Assembly (NCBI GenBank): GCA_023023105.1
Contig: CP083824.1
Span: forward strand, 2,356,001 to 2,420,000
Source: Enterobacter ludwigii
GTDB lineage: Bacteria; Pseudomonadota; Gammaproteobacteria; Enterobacterales; Enterobacteriaceae
Length of the DNA stretch: 64,000 nucleotides
Direction of reading: 5' to 3'
The position numbers and the translations under genes are program-made. Positions 1-8,807 of this stretch are shown here, piece by piece (within the stretch, counting starts at the first letter, position 1; each line of letters begins with the position of its first letter). The notes beneath the pieces were generated by a model that worked only from the letters and a program-made list of their open reading frames with translations, searched no databases and was not told where the DNA came from.

Positions 1-104
1 GCCCGCACAGCAAGCAGCACGACCAGGACGATCCCCGCTACCATCGCTATTTTTTTTGCGAGAGACATCAGGCGCACGCTGACACGCCAGGACAAATTCG
101 CCAT
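1..104 (-). CDS. N-terminus of an unidentified membrane-anchored protein (runs off the window)
   Basis: An ATG at 104 on the minus strand opens a frame that stays open to the window edge, giving about 34 residues. The start is MANLSWRVSVRLMS, followed by a Lys-Lys pair and then a run of about 14 hydrophobic residues (AMVAGIVLVVLLAV). This looks like an uncleaved signal anchor of an inner-membrane protein with its N-terminus in the cytoplasm. Too little is present to name a family; sensor kinases, chemoreceptors and AsmA-like proteins all begin this way. It is divergent from the rpiR-ddp operon. Confidence 0.45.
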   Translation of the reverse strand, partial: MANLSWRVSVRLMSLAKKIAMVAGIVLVVLLAVR

Positions 105-200
105 GCCGGGATCCCTTTTATTTTCACTGTGTTTATATCTTATCAAAAATGTGAAGAAGCTGACGTATTCAACAAATTCATACCTGCCCGCTCAGCCAGT

Positions 201-314
201 GCACCAAAAGTGAACTAGGCTGCACAAATGTTGATCATTGGTTAATTAAATATTGCATGAAGTTTGTGTCGCAGCAGGTTCTCACTGCCCTGTGACTCTG
301 GCACGCGTCATGCA
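201..314 (+). promoter_or_regulatory. Putative sigma-54 promoter with upstream NtrC-like half site for the rpiR-ddp operon
   Basis: TGGCAC (299-304), five bases, then ATGCA (310-314) matches the sigma-54 consensus TGGCAC-N5-TTGCA with one mismatch. The GG and GC elements are exactly 12 bases apart. Transcription would start near 325, about 45 bases before the regulator gene. GCACCAAAA at 201-209 resembles one half of an NtrC enhancer (GCACCAA-N3-TTGGTGC); the other half is poor. The E. coli ddp operon is known to be nitrogen-controlled, so the fit is biologically sensible. Promoter activity itself is inferred. Confidence 0.6.
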
Positions 315-370
315 TTGTTAATCAGGTAACACAATTCTGGCGACTGACAGCCTGTTAACAGCGAGGCGCT

Positions 371-1225
371 ATGACGACAAAACCCGAGATGTTGAGCCGT
401 ATCGAAGCGACCTTCAGCCAACTGACGCCCAGCGAAAAACGGGTTGGCAGCTGGCTACTGGCGCACACCGCGCAAATTCCGTTTGAAACGGCAGAGAGCG
501 TCGGTCTGGCGACCGGTACCAGCGGCATCACCGTCGGACGCTTCCTGCGCAAGCTGGGGTATCGTAACCTGGAAGACGCCAAGAAAAGCCTGCGCGACCC
601 TTACCAGCCCTGGGGCATGAATGAGCGTCTGGACTCCTGGCAGCAGCAGCGCCCCCTGCCCAATCGCCTTCAGCACGCTTTGTCGCTGGAAGTGGATGCC
701 ATCACGCAGGTGTATCAGTTGGCGCAAACGGACACCTTCCGCCAGGTGGTGCATCAGTTGGCTCACGCGGAGGCCGTTTTTGTGCTGGGAATTCAGTCGA
801 CCCGCGGGATAGCCAACGCTTTCTTCAGCCACCTCGAGTATCTCCGCCCGGGCGTCAGCTATTCCGAGGGGGCATCCGGGAGCTGGGTTGAATCTCTGAA
901 CTCAGGGTTTTCTCATCCCTATGTGGTGCTGACAGATACCCGTACCTACTCCGCTGTCGCTCGGCAGTACTGCCGTGTTGCAAGTGAGAAACAGATCCCC
1001 CTGGCCTTGATCACTGATATCTGGTGTCCGTGGGCACGCGATTATCAGATTGATTTACTGCAAGTGAAAACCGATACCGGCCATTTCTGGGATTCACTTG
1101 CCCCCGTGAGCTGTCTGTTCAACCTGCTGCTGTCGGGCGTGGTGGAAGCGTTAGGTGACGCGCTTCCGGCGCGCCTGGCCGTAAACCGACAATTACAACA
1201 AGAGTTTGGCCAATTCGAACGCTAA
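371..1225 (+). CDS. MurR/RpiR family transcriptional regulator (HTH plus SIS domain)
   Basis: A 284-residue protein with an N-terminal RpiR-type helix-turn-helix (about residues 1-80; the segment ETAESVGLATGTSGITVGRFLRKLG is a typical recognition region) and a C-terminal SIS sugar-isomerase fold (about 110-250). Such SIS domains bind phosphosugars in family members such as RpiR, HexR and MurR. It ends 12 bases before ddpX and lies behind the putative sigma-54 promoter, so it is probably co-transcribed with the dipeptide system. E. coli has no such gene at its ddp operon, so this is a local addition. It probably controls the ddp genes in response to a phosphosugar or cell-wall-derived ligand; the ligand is unknown. 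Confidence 0.85.
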   Translation: MTTKPEMLSRIEATFSQLTPSEKRVGSWLLAHTAQIPFETAESVGLATGTSGITVGRFLRKLGYRNLEDAKKSLRDPYQPWGMNERLDSWQQQRPLPNRLQHALSLEVDAITQVYQLAQTDTFRQVVHQLAHAEAVFVLGIQSTRGIANAFFSHLEYLRPGVSYSEGASGSWVESLNSGFSHPYVVLTDTRTYSAVARQYCRVASEKQIPLALITDIWCPWARDYQIDLLQVKTDTGHFWDSLAPVSCLFNLLLSGVVEALGDALPARLAVNRQLQQEFGQFER

Positions 1226-1237
1226 AGGAGCGGAGCT

Positions 1238-1813
1238 ATGCCCGAAGAGAGTGAACTGATTGATGTGGCGAAAGCGTTTCCCACGCTGCACATCGATCTG
1301 AAGTACGCCACCGCCGACAACATCACTGGTCGCCCGATCTATCAGGAAGCACAGTGCCTGCTGCATACCGACGCGGCCACCGCACTGGCGAAAGCCATCG
1401 GTATTGCCACGCTGGCCGGGTTGAAACTGGTGGTGTACGACGCCTATCGACCGCAACAGGCGCAGGCCCAGCTGTGGGATGCCTGCCCAAACCCGGAATA
1501 TGTGGTGGATGTGGCGATTGGCTCCAATCACAGCCGCGGTACGGCTATCGACGTCACGCTGATGGATGAACATAACACCGTGCTGGATATGGGTGCCGGT
1601 TTTGACGAAATGCATGACCGCTCGCATCCGTATCATCCCTCCGTGCCACCGCACGCACAGCGCAACCGTCTGCTGCTGAACGCCATCATGTTCGGCGGCG
1701 GTTTTGTGGGGATCAGCAGCGAATGGTGGCATTTCGAACTGCCGAATGCCGCCAGCTATCCGCTGCTTGACGACCGTTTTGCCTGTTTTCCATTGACGCA
1801 CCCCCCTCTTTGA
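1238..1813 (+). CDS. ddpX: D-alanyl-D-alanine dipeptidase DdpX
   Basis: A 191-residue VanX-type zinc dipeptidase that splits D-Ala-D-Ala into two D-alanines. The zinc ligands are visible as His98 and Asp105 in SNHSRGTAID and His165 in EWWHFEL; Glu162 is the catalytic base and Arg71 (YDAYRP) the expected active-site arginine. It has no signal peptide and so acts in the cytoplasm. The start at 1238 follows a good GGAGCGG ribosome site. It heads the ddpXABCDF operon, 15 bases before ddpA. In E. coli the pathway lets cells use D-Ala-D-Ala from peptidoglycan turnover as a nutrient. Confidence 0.95.
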   Translation: MPEESELIDVAKAFPTLHIDLKYATADNITGRPIYQEAQCLLHTDAATALAKAIGIATLAGLKLVVYDAYRPQQAQAQLWDACPNPEYVVDVAIGSNHSRGTAIDVTLMDEHNTVLDMGAGFDEMHDRSHPYHPSVPPHAQRNRLLLNAIMFGGGFVGISSEWWHFELPNAASYPLLDDRFACFPLTHPPL

Positions 1814-1828
1814 ACCTGGAGCACTGCC

Positions 1829-3361
1829 ATGAAAACAACGCTTCTCACGACCGTAATTGCCGCCACGCTGGCACTGAGCGCCCCGCTGGCGCTGGCTTCC
1901 GTCCCGAAAGACATGCTGGTGATCGGTAAAGCAGCTGACCCGCAAACGCTCGATCCTGCCGTAACGATTGATAACAACGACTGGACCGTCACCTATCCGT
2001 CCTATCAACGACTGGTGAAATACAAGCCCGGTACAACCGAAGTGGAAGGCGATCTGTCAACAGTATGGAAAGCCTCCGACGACCAAAAAGAGTGGACCTT
2101 TACCCTGACGGACAACGCGAAATTCTCCGACGGCACGCCGGTCACCGCCGAAGCGGTCAAGCTCTCGTTCGAACGCCTGCTGAAACTCAGCCAGGGGCCG
2201 TCTGAAGCCTTCCCGAAAGACCTGAAAATTGATGCCGTTGATGACCATACGGTGAAATTCACGCTCAGTCAGCCGTTTGCCCCGTTCCTCTACACGCTGG
2301 CGAACGACGGTGCCTCCATCATTAACCCGGCGGTGTTGAAAGCCAATGCGGCGGACGATGCGCGCGGTTTTCTGGCGCAAAACACCGCTGGATCAGGCCC
2401 GTTTATGCTGAAAAGCTGGCAGAAAGGTCAGCAACTGGTGCTGGTGCCAAATCCCCACTGGCAGGGTGATAAACCGCACTTTAAACGCGTGTCCGTGAAA
2501 ATAATCGGTGAGAGCGCCTCCCGCCGACTGCAGCTTTCCCGTGGCGATCTGGATATTGCTGACTCTCTGCCGGTTGACCAGCTGGCCGCACTGAAACAGG
2601 AAGGCAAAGTGGCCGTCGCAGAATACCCCTCTTTGCGCGTGACCTACCTGTATCTTAACAACAGTAAGGCACCGCTTAATCAGGTGGATTTACGCCGTGC
2701 CGTCTCCTGGGCGACGGATTATCAGGGAATGGTGAAAGGCATTCTGAGCGGAAATGGCAAGCAGATGCGTGGCCCGATCCCGGACGGCATGTGGGGCTTT
2801 GACGCGACGGCCATGCAGTACAGTTTTGACGAGGCCAAAGCCAAAACCGCGCTGGAGAAGGTGAAAGACAAACCGGCCAGCCTGACCTTCCTCTACTCGG
2901 ACAACGACCCGAACTGGGAGCCTATCGCACTCTCTACCCAGGCCAGCCTCGGCAAACTCGGCATTAACGTCAAGCTGGAAAAACTGGCAAACGCCACCAT
3001 GCGCGACCGTGTCGGTAAAGGTGATTATGACATTGCCATCGGCAACTGGAGCCCGGACTTTGCCGACCCGTATATGTTCATGAACTACTGGTTCGAATCG
3101 GACAAAAAAGGGCTGCCAGGCAACCGTTCGTTCTATGAGAACAAAGAGGTGGATTCGCTCCTGCAGGCCGCGCTGAAAACCACCGATCAGGCGGAGCGCA
3201 CCAAAGACTACCAGCAGGCGCAAAAAGTGGTGATCGACGAAGCCGCCTACGTGTATCTGTTCCAGAAGAATTACCAGCTGGCGATGAACAAAGACGTTAA
3301 AGGCTTCACCTTTAATCCGATGCTCGAGCAGGTGTTCAACATCGCCACCATGAGTAAGTAA
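1829..3361 (+). CDS. ddpA: D,D-dipeptide ABC transporter periplasmic binding protein DdpA
   Basis: A 510-residue family 5 extracellular solute-binding protein, the class that includes DppA and OppA. The signal peptide is clear: a basic MKTT start, a hydrophobic core and cleavage after ALA near residue 23. The opening motif of the mature protein (ADPQTLDPAVT) and the later WKASDDQKEWTFTL and FSDGTPVTAEAVKLSFERL segments are typical of the family. It delivers dipeptide to the DdpBC channel. The gene sits between ddpX and ddpB in the expected order. Confidence 0.93.
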   Translation: MKTTLLTTVIAATLALSAPLALASVPKDMLVIGKAADPQTLDPAVTIDNNDWTVTYPSYQRLVKYKPGTTEVEGDLSTVWKASDDQKEWTFTLTDNAKFSDGTPVTAEAVKLSFERLLKLSQGPSEAFPKDLKIDAVDDHTVKFTLSQPFAPFLYTLANDGASIINPAVLKANAADDARGFLAQNTAGSGPFMLKSWQKGQQLVLVPNPHWQGDKPHFKRVSVKIIGESASRRLQLSRGDLDIADSLPVDQLAALKQEGKVAVAEYPSLRVTYLYLNNSKAPLNQVDLRRAVSWATDYQGMVKGILSGNGKQMRGPIPDGMWGFDATAMQYSFDEAKAKTALEKVKDKPASLTFLYSDNDPNWEPIALSTQASLGKLGINVKLEKLANATMRDRVGKGDYDIAIGNWSPDFADPYMFMNYWFESDKKGLPGNRSFYENKEVDSLLQAALKTTDQAERTKDYQQAQKVVIDEAAYVYLFQKNYQLAMNKDVKGFTFNPMLEQVFNIATMSK

Positions 3362-3384
3362 CGGTTCTCGCCGGGGGAAAGTGT

Positions 3385-4407
3385 ATGACGTTCTGGAGCA
3401 TTGTGCGCCAGCGCTGCTGGGGGTTACTCCTGGTGGTGGCCGGTGTCTGTATTATTACTTTTATTATTTCACACATGATCCCCGGCGATCCGGCCCGTCT
3501 GCTGGCCGGTGACCGCGCCAGCGACGAAATTGTACAGGGCATTCGCCAGCAGCTGGGACTGGACCAACCGCTGTATATCCAGTTTGGCCGCTACGTGGAG
3601 GCTCTCGCCCATGGTGATTTAGGGACGTCGATTCGCACCGGGCGTCCGGTTGCGGAAGATTTAAAAGCCTTTTTCCCCGCTACGCTGGAACTGGCTTTTT
3701 GTTCCCTGCTGCTGGCCCTGGTGATTGGGGTGCCGCTGGGGATTTTATCGGCGGTGTATCGTAACCGCTGGCTGGATCATCTGGTGCGGTTGATGGCAAT
3801 GACCGGGATCTCCACCCCCGCATTCTGGCTCGGGCTGGGCGTCATTGTGCTGTTCTATGGTCATCTGCAAATTCTTCCCGGTGGCGGTCGGCTGGACGAC
3901 TGGCTTGACCCGCCAGCTCATGTCACCGGGTTTTATCTGATCGATTCCCTGCTTGAAGGCAACGCAGAGGTGTTTTTGAACACCCTGCAGCATCTGATTT
4001 TACCCTCACTGACGCTGGCGTTTGTGCATCTGGGCATTGTGGCGCGGCAGGTACGCTCGGCCATGCTTGAGCAGTTGAGCGAGGATTACATTCGTACCGC
4101 CCGCGCCAGCGGGTTGCCAGGCTGGTACATCGTGCTGCGCTATGCCTTACCAAACGCCATGATCCCGTCAATTACCGTACTCGGGCTGGCGCTGGGCGAT
4201 CTGCTTTACGGTGCCGTGCTCACCGAGACCGTCTTCGCCTGGCCCGGAATGGGGGCCTGGGTGGTGACGTCCATCCAGGCGCTGGATTTCCCGGCGGTGA
4301 TGGGCTTCGCGGTCGTCGTCTCGCTGGCCTACGTGCTGGTTAATCTGGTGGTCGATCTGCTTTACCTGTGGATCGACCCGCGAATCGGGCGCGGAGGTGC
4401 CGAATGA
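3385..4407 (+). CDS. ddpB: D,D-dipeptide ABC transporter permease DdpB
   Basis: A 340-residue inner-membrane permease of the DppB/OppB type. The first membrane segment (about residues 9-30) is followed by a long periplasmic loop and five further membrane segments. The EAA-type coupling loop is visible in the stretch YIRTARASGLPGWYIVLRYAL, which docks with the ATPases. The ATG at 3385 follows GGGGGAAA. The stop overlaps the ddpC start (ATGA), which indicates translational coupling. It forms the channel with DdpC. Confidence 0.93.
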   Translation: MTFWSIVRQRCWGLLLVVAGVCIITFIISHMIPGDPARLLAGDRASDEIVQGIRQQLGLDQPLYIQFGRYVEALAHGDLGTSIRTGRPVAEDLKAFFPATLELAFCSLLLALVIGVPLGILSAVYRNRWLDHLVRLMAMTGISTPAFWLGLGVIVLFYGHLQILPGGGRLDDWLDPPAHVTGFYLIDSLLEGNAEVFLNTLQHLILPSLTLAFVHLGIVARQVRSAMLEQLSEDYIRTARASGLPGWYIVLRYALPNAMIPSITVLGLALGDLLYGAVLTETVFAWPGMGAWVVTSIQALDFPAVMGFAVVVSLAYVLVNLVVDLLYLWIDPRIGRGGAE

Positions 4408-5300
4408 TGTTAACGCAGGAAACGCCCGTACCGGTTAAAACCGTGAGACAACGCATCAACTGGGCAAAGCTCTTCTGGATGCTGCGTCAAAGCCCGCTCA
4501 CGATCGTCGGTGGCGTCATTATGATAGCCATGCTGCTTCTGATGGTGACCTCACCGTGGATAGTGCCGCACGACCCGAACGCGCTGGATCTGACCGCCCG
4601 CCTGCAGGCACCGTCGGCGCAACACTGGTTTGGCACTGACGAAGTGGGCCGCGATCTGTTCAGCCGCGTACTGACGGGCAGTCAGCAATCCATTACCGCC
4701 GGGCTGGCCGTTGTGGTTATTGCAGGAGGGATTGGCTCGCTGCTGGGCTGTTTGTCCGGTGTTCTGGGCGGGCGCGGCGACGCCATCATCATGCGGGTGA
4801 TGGACATTATGCTCTCTATTCCCTCCCTGGTACTCACCATGGCACTGGCAGCCGCACTGGGCCCGAGCCTATTTAACGCCATGCTGGCGATTGCGATTGT
4901 CCGCATTCCGTTTTACGTCCGCCTGGCGCGCGGACAAACGCTGGTGGTGCGCCAGTTTACCTATGTCCAGGCCGCCCGCACGTTTGGCGCATCGCGCTGG
5001 CATTTAATCCGCTGGCATATCCTGCGCAATGCCCTGCCACCGCTGATTGTGCAGGCCTCACTGGATATCGGTAGCGCCATTCTGATGGCCGCCACGCTGG
5101 GCTTTATTGGTTTGGGTGCTCAGCAACCGACCGCCGAATGGGGCGCAATGGTGGCCGTTGGCCGTAACTACGTCCTCGACCAGTGGTGGTACTGTGCCTT
5201 TCCTGGTGCAGCCATTTTGATTACTGCCGTGGGCTTTAATCTGTTTGGTGACGGTATCCGCGATCTGCTGGATCCGAAATCGGGAGGGAAACAGTCATGA
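4404..5300 (+). CDS. ddpC: D,D-dipeptide ABC transporter permease DdpC
   Basis: A 298-residue DppC/OppC-type permease. I chose the ATG at 4404, which overlaps the ddpB stop and follows GGAGG; an in-frame start at 4368 would lie inside ddpB and lacks support. It has an N-terminal cytoplasmic segment, a first membrane helix (about residues 36-55), the family motif HWFGTDEVGRDLFSR in the periplasmic loop, and an EAA loop near VQAARTFGASRWHLIRWHILR. The 298-residue length equals E. coli DdpC as I recall it. It overlaps ddpD by four bases. Confidence 0.93.
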   Translation: MMLTQETPVPVKTVRQRINWAKLFWMLRQSPLTIVGGVIMIAMLLLMVTSPWIVPHDPNALDLTARLQAPSAQHWFGTDEVGRDLFSRVLTGSQQSITAGLAVVVIAGGIGSLLGCLSGVLGGRGDAIIMRVMDIMLSIPSLVLTMALAAALGPSLFNAMLAIAIVRIPFYVRLARGQTLVVRQFTYVQAARTFGASRWHLIRWHILRNALPPLIVQASLDIGSAILMAATLGFIGLGAQQPTAEWGAMVAVGRNYVLDQWWYCAFPGAAILITAVGFNLFGDGIRDLLDPKSGGKQS

Positions 5301-6283
5301 CCGAATCGGTATTAACCATTGAAGATTTACATCTGAGCTTCCCGATTTTTCGCGGTGAGGTCCATGCCCTCAACAACGTCTCGCTGGAGATCAAACGAGG
5401 TGAAATCGTTGGCGTTGTTGGTGAGTCGGGTTCGGGAAAATCGGTTACCGCCATGCTGGCTATGCGCCTGCTGCCGGAAGGCAGCTACCATATTCATCAC
5501 GGTCAGGTGAGGCTATTGGGTGAAAATGTCCTGACGGCATCCGAGCAACAGCTTCGCCAGTGGCGAGGCGCTAAAGTGGCGATGATTTTTCAGGAGCCGA
5601 TGACTGCACTCAACCCGACGCGGCGGATTGGCAAACAGATGGTGGAGGTTATCCGCCAGCACCAGCCGCTTTCGCGGGGTGAGGCGCAGCAGAAGGCGAT
5701 TACTCTGCTGGAGGAGATGCAAATCCCGGACGCGAAACAGGTCATGGAACGCTATCCGTTCGAGCTATCAGGCGGCATGCGCCAGCGGGTGATGATCGCC
5801 CTTGCCTTCTCCTGCGAGCCTGAACTTATCATCGCCGACGAACCCACCACGGCACTGGATGTCACCGTTCAGTTACAGGTGCTCCGGCTACTGAAACACA
5901 AAGCACGCGCCAGCGGCACCTCGGTGCTGTTTATTAGCCACGATATGGCCGTGGTGTCGCAACTCTGCGATCGCATGTATGTGATGTACGCGGGTAGCGT
6001 GATAGAAAGCGGATCCACGCAAACGCTGATCCACCATCCCGTACACCCTTATTCTATTGGTCTGTTGCAGTGTGCACCGGAAAATGGTCAGCCGCGCGAC
6101 ATGCTTCCGGCGATCCCCGGCACAGTACCCAACCTCAGCCAGCTTCCGCAAGGATGCGCTTTCCGCGAGCGTTGCTTTGCCGCCGGGGCGAAATGCAGTG
6201 AAACACCGCGCTTACAACCCAATGGAGCAGAAGGCCAACAGGCTGCCTGCTGGTATCCACAACGGGAGCAACACCATGTCTGA
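5297..6283 (+). CDS. ddpD: D,D-dipeptide ABC transporter ATPase DdpD
   Basis: A 328-residue ATPase of the DppD/OppD family. It shows Walker A GESGSGKS (about residues 41-48), the signature LSGGMRQR, Walker [13 protein letters not shown] and the switch histidine in FISHD. The C-terminal extension with cysteines ([14 protein letters not shown]) is the oligopeptide/dipeptide family iron-sulfur-like tail. The ATG at 5297 overlaps the ddpC stop, and the 3' end overlaps ddpF by eight bases. With DdpF it powers import. Confidence 0.93.
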   Translation: MTESVLTIEDLHLSFPIFRGEVHALNNVSLEIKRGEIVGVVGESGSGKSVTAMLAMRLLPEGSYHIHHGQVRLLGENVLTASEQQLRQWRGAKVAMIFQEPMTALNPTRRIGKQMVEVIRQHQPLSRGEAQQKAITLLEEMQIPDAKQVMERYPFELSGGMRQRVMIALAFSCEPELIIADEPTTALDVTVQLQVLRLLKHKARASGTSVLFISHDMAVVSQLCDRMYVMYAGSVIESGSTQTLIHHPVHPYSIGLLQCAPENGQPRDMLPAIPGTVPNLSQLPQGCAFRERCFAAGAKCSETPRLQPNGAEGQQAACWYPQREQHHV

Positions 6284-7205
6284 TGTACTGCTGGAACTGG
6301 ATAGCGTGTACGTGAATTTTCCGGCACGCAAAAACTGGCTTGGCCGCGTAACGGAACAGGTACATGCCCTCAACGGGCTTGATTTACAGATCCGCCGGGG
6401 AGAAACACTGGGTATAGTCGGTGAGTCCGGCTGTGGGAAAAGCACGCTGGCACAACTGTTGATGGGCATGCTTAAACCCAGCACCGGCGCCTGCCAGCGG
6501 ACACAGCACGCGGGCGGCATGCAGATGGTTTTCCAGGACCCGCTCTCCTCACTCGACCCGCGTCTACCGGTCTGGCGCATTATCACCGAGCCGGTGTGGG
6601 TGCAAAAACGCAGCAGCGAGCGCGAGCGCCGCCAGCTGGCTGAAAACCTGGCACTGCTGGTAGGTATTCGCCCGGAGTATCTCGACCGACTCCCGCACGC
6701 CTTTTCCGGTGGACAACGTCAGCGCATTGCCATCGCCCGGGCGCTATCGTCCGATCCCGATATTATAGTGCTCGATGAACCCACCAGCGCGCTGGATATC
6801 TCGGTGCAGGCGCAAATCCTCAACCTGCTGGTAAAACTGCAACAGCAGCGTAATCTGACCTTTGTTTTGATCTCCCATAACGTTTCGGTGGTCAGGCATA
6901 TGAGCGACCGCGTGGCAGTAATGTATCTGGGTCAGATTGTTGAACTGGGTAGTGCCGCACAGGTGTTGGGGGAGCCGCGCCATCCTTACACCCGGCTGCT
7001 GCTTGACTCCGTTCCCAGAACAGGTCAACCGCTGGATGAGGGGCTGGCGCTGCGTAAGACTGAACTTCCCGGAAACCGTCATTTGCCGGTTGGCTGTTTT
7101 TTCCGTGATCGCTGCCCGATGGCAATGGAGGGATGTGAACATCCGCAACCGTTACAGCCCTCACATGAGGGCCGGAACGTTCGCTGCTGGCGGAATCTGG
7201 ATTAG
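6276..7205 (+). CDS. ddpF: D,D-dipeptide ABC transporter ATPase DdpF
   Basis: A 309-residue ATPase of the DppF/OppF family with Walker A GESGCGKS, signature FSGGQRQR, Walker B IIVLDEPTSALD and a C-terminal CFFRDRCPMAMEGC cysteine segment. The ATG at 6276 (MSDVLLELD) was preferred over an in-frame codon at 6057 that would lie inside ddpD; it follows GGGAG and gives the normal length. This is the last gene of the ddp operon. No clear intrinsic terminator is visible before the convergent osmC gene. Confidence 0.93.
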   Translation: MSDVLLELDSVYVNFPARKNWLGRVTEQVHALNGLDLQIRRGETLGIVGESGCGKSTLAQLLMGMLKPSTGACQRTQHAGGMQMVFQDPLSSLDPRLPVWRIITEPVWVQKRSSERERRQLAENLALLVGIRPEYLDRLPHAFSGGQRQRIAIARALSSDPDIIVLDEPTSALDISVQAQILNLLVKLQQQRNLTFVLISHNVSVVRHMSDRVAVMYLGQIVELGSAAQVLGEPRHPYTRLLLDSVPRTGQPLDEGLALRKTELPGNRHLPVGCFFRDRCPMAMEGCEHPQPLQPSHEGRNVRCWRNLD

Positions 7206-7284
7206 ATTTGCGGATCCCCCGTCCCTGTAAATCCAGCGCCAGGAACGCGCGAGAGGAAGAGCCGGGCGCGAACCCGACTGGGAC

Positions 7285-7713
7285 TTAGTTAAGCTTATAG
7301 TCGAGCGTAATCTCGGCTTTCAGGAGCTGCGATACCGGGCAGCCCGCTTTCGCTTTCTGAATAATGCCATCGAACTGCTGAGGGGCGATGCCTGGGACGG
7401 TCACCTTACTTTTCAGGGCAACCTTCGTGATAGCAAAGCCGCCGTCGGTTTTATCCAGAGAGACGTCCGCGGTGGTATCAATGGAATCGGCGATATAGCC
7501 CGCTTCGCCAAGCATCAGCGACAGTGCCATCGAAAAACAGGTCGCATGTGCTGCGCCAATCAGCTCTTCGGGGTTGGTCCCCTTTTCGCCCTCAAAGCGG
7601 GTATTGAAACCATAAGGCTGTTGATTGAGAACGCCGCTCTCGGTGGAAACCGTTCCTTTTCCGCGCTTAATGTCGCCAGACCAGTGTGCCGAACCGTGCT
7701 TATGAATAGTCAT
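7285..7713 (-). CDS. osmC: Osmotically inducible peroxiredoxin OsmC
   Basis: A 142-residue protein almost identical to E. coli OsmC through its length. It reduces organic hydroperoxides in the cytoplasm using two cysteines, here Cys59 (AAHATCF) and Cys125 (AGCPVSQ), which sit at the same positions as in E. coli. It is convergent with ddpF and divergent from the secreted protein at 7829. In E. coli osmC is followed by bdm and sra; here bdm is missing and other genes sit between. RpoS and osmotic control are known for E. coli osmC; I did not identify the promoter elements. Confidence 0.96.
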   Translation of the reverse strand: MTIHKHGSAHWSGDIKRGKGTVSTESGVLNQQPYGFNTRFEGEKGTNPEELIGAAHATCFSMALSLMLGEAGYIADSIDTTADVSLDKTDGGFAITKVALKSKVTVPGIAPQQFDGIIQKAKAGCPVSQLLKAEITLDYKLN

Positions 7714-7828
7714 TCTTGCTCTCCTTTTGGCTTACAAAGGGTTAAGTATAGACTACGCATCTGACCCACCCTGGAACACAGACTTTTCCAGGACTTTCAC
7801 CTGCTGCACCAACAAAAAGGATAATGAT

Positions 7829-8788
7829 GTGGCGCTAAAAATCAGGATGGCCGTTGCCGTAACTACACTGGCTCTATCGCTGTCTGCACTGGCGAAAACG
7901 CCGGAGAACTTTATCTATACCAGCTCCGGCGATCTCGATGCGGCGTTTCCGCTTGTTGCGCGAAGCGACATCGGCGGCGTGCAGATTGTTTACAACTGGC
8001 GCTTGCTTGAACCCGAGAAGAACAAGTATGACTTCTCGCGCATTGAGCAGGATCTGGCGCGTCTTAAGACTGCCAGGAAAAAGCTCTTCATCCAGATTCA
8101 GGATCGTTTCTTTGAGCCTAATGCCCGCTACGTGCCGGATTATCTGATGCACGATAAGCAATATGGTGGCGGGATTGCACCGCAGTTCGATAACCCCGGC
8201 GAAGGAAAGCCAGTCGGTTCAGGATGGGTGGCGCGTCAGTGGGATCCTGCCGTGCGCCAGCGCTACCAGGCGCTGCTGGCCGCCCTGGCGAAACGCTTTG
8301 ATGGCGAGGTATACGGGGTAAACCTGCCGGAAACCGCCATTGATATCGACGAAAAAAATCCGCCGGCCGGATTTACCTGCGACAGCTATTTCGCGGGTGA
8401 AATGGAAAACCTCGCCTTTGCGCGAAAGGCTTTTCAGAAATCACACGTTGTGCAATACGTGAACTTCTGGCCGTGCGAGTGGGATAATGACCACAACTAC
8501 ATGGGGCGTCTGTTTGCGTATGCCAGCGCTAACAATATCGGCCTGGGTGGACCGGACATTGTTCCCAACCGCAAGGCCCACATGAAGAACGCCTATCCCT
8601 TCTTCCATAAAAATAAACACACGCTGCCGCTCATCGCCATGGCGGTTCAGGAGCCGACCCTGACCTATAAAAATCCGCAGACCGGTAAGCCCTTTATCAA
8701 AGCCGAGTTTGACCAGTTCGCAGAACAGTACCTCGGGGCCGATATTATTTTCTGGAGCACCGCCACGCCCTGGCTAAAGGCAAAGTAA
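7829..8788 (+). CDS. Secreted TIM-barrel-like protein, possible glycoside hydrolase, function unknown
   Basis: About 319 residues with a signal peptide ending in LSALA and mature start KTPENF. I chose a GTG at 7829 because AAAAAGG lies eight bases upstream and the signal peptide then has a normal length; ATG at 7847 is an alternative. The segment IGGVQIVYNWRLLEPEKNKYDFS is typical of glycoside hydrolase A-clan barrels, where a bundle of strands carries acidic catalytic residues; VNLPETAID and VQEP are candidate acidic positions. The substrate is unknown. It is divergent from osmC and occupies the place where bdm lies in E. coli. Confidence 0.7.
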   Translation: MALKIRMAVAVTTLALSLSALAKTPENFIYTSSGDLDAAFPLVARSDIGGVQIVYNWRLLEPEKNKYDFSRIEQDLARLKTARKKLFIQIQDRFFEPNARYVPDYLMHDKQYGGGIAPQFDNPGEGKPVGSGWVARQWDPAVRQRYQALLAALAKRFDGEVYGVNLPETAIDIDEKNPPAGFTCDSYFAGEMENLAFARKAFQKSHVVQYVNFWPCEWDNDHNYMGRLFAYASANNIGLGGPDIVPNRKAHMKNAYPFFHKNKHTLPLIAMAVQEPTLTYKNPQTGKPFIKAEFDQFAEQYLGADIIFWSTATPWLKAK

Positions 8789-8807
8789 TCAAGAGCGTTC
8801 GCGGCTA

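Noticed and set aside
4368..4403. Upstream in-frame start for ddpC
   Set aside because: It would overlap ddpB by 40 bases with no ribosome site, and ATG 4404 gives the E. coli length.
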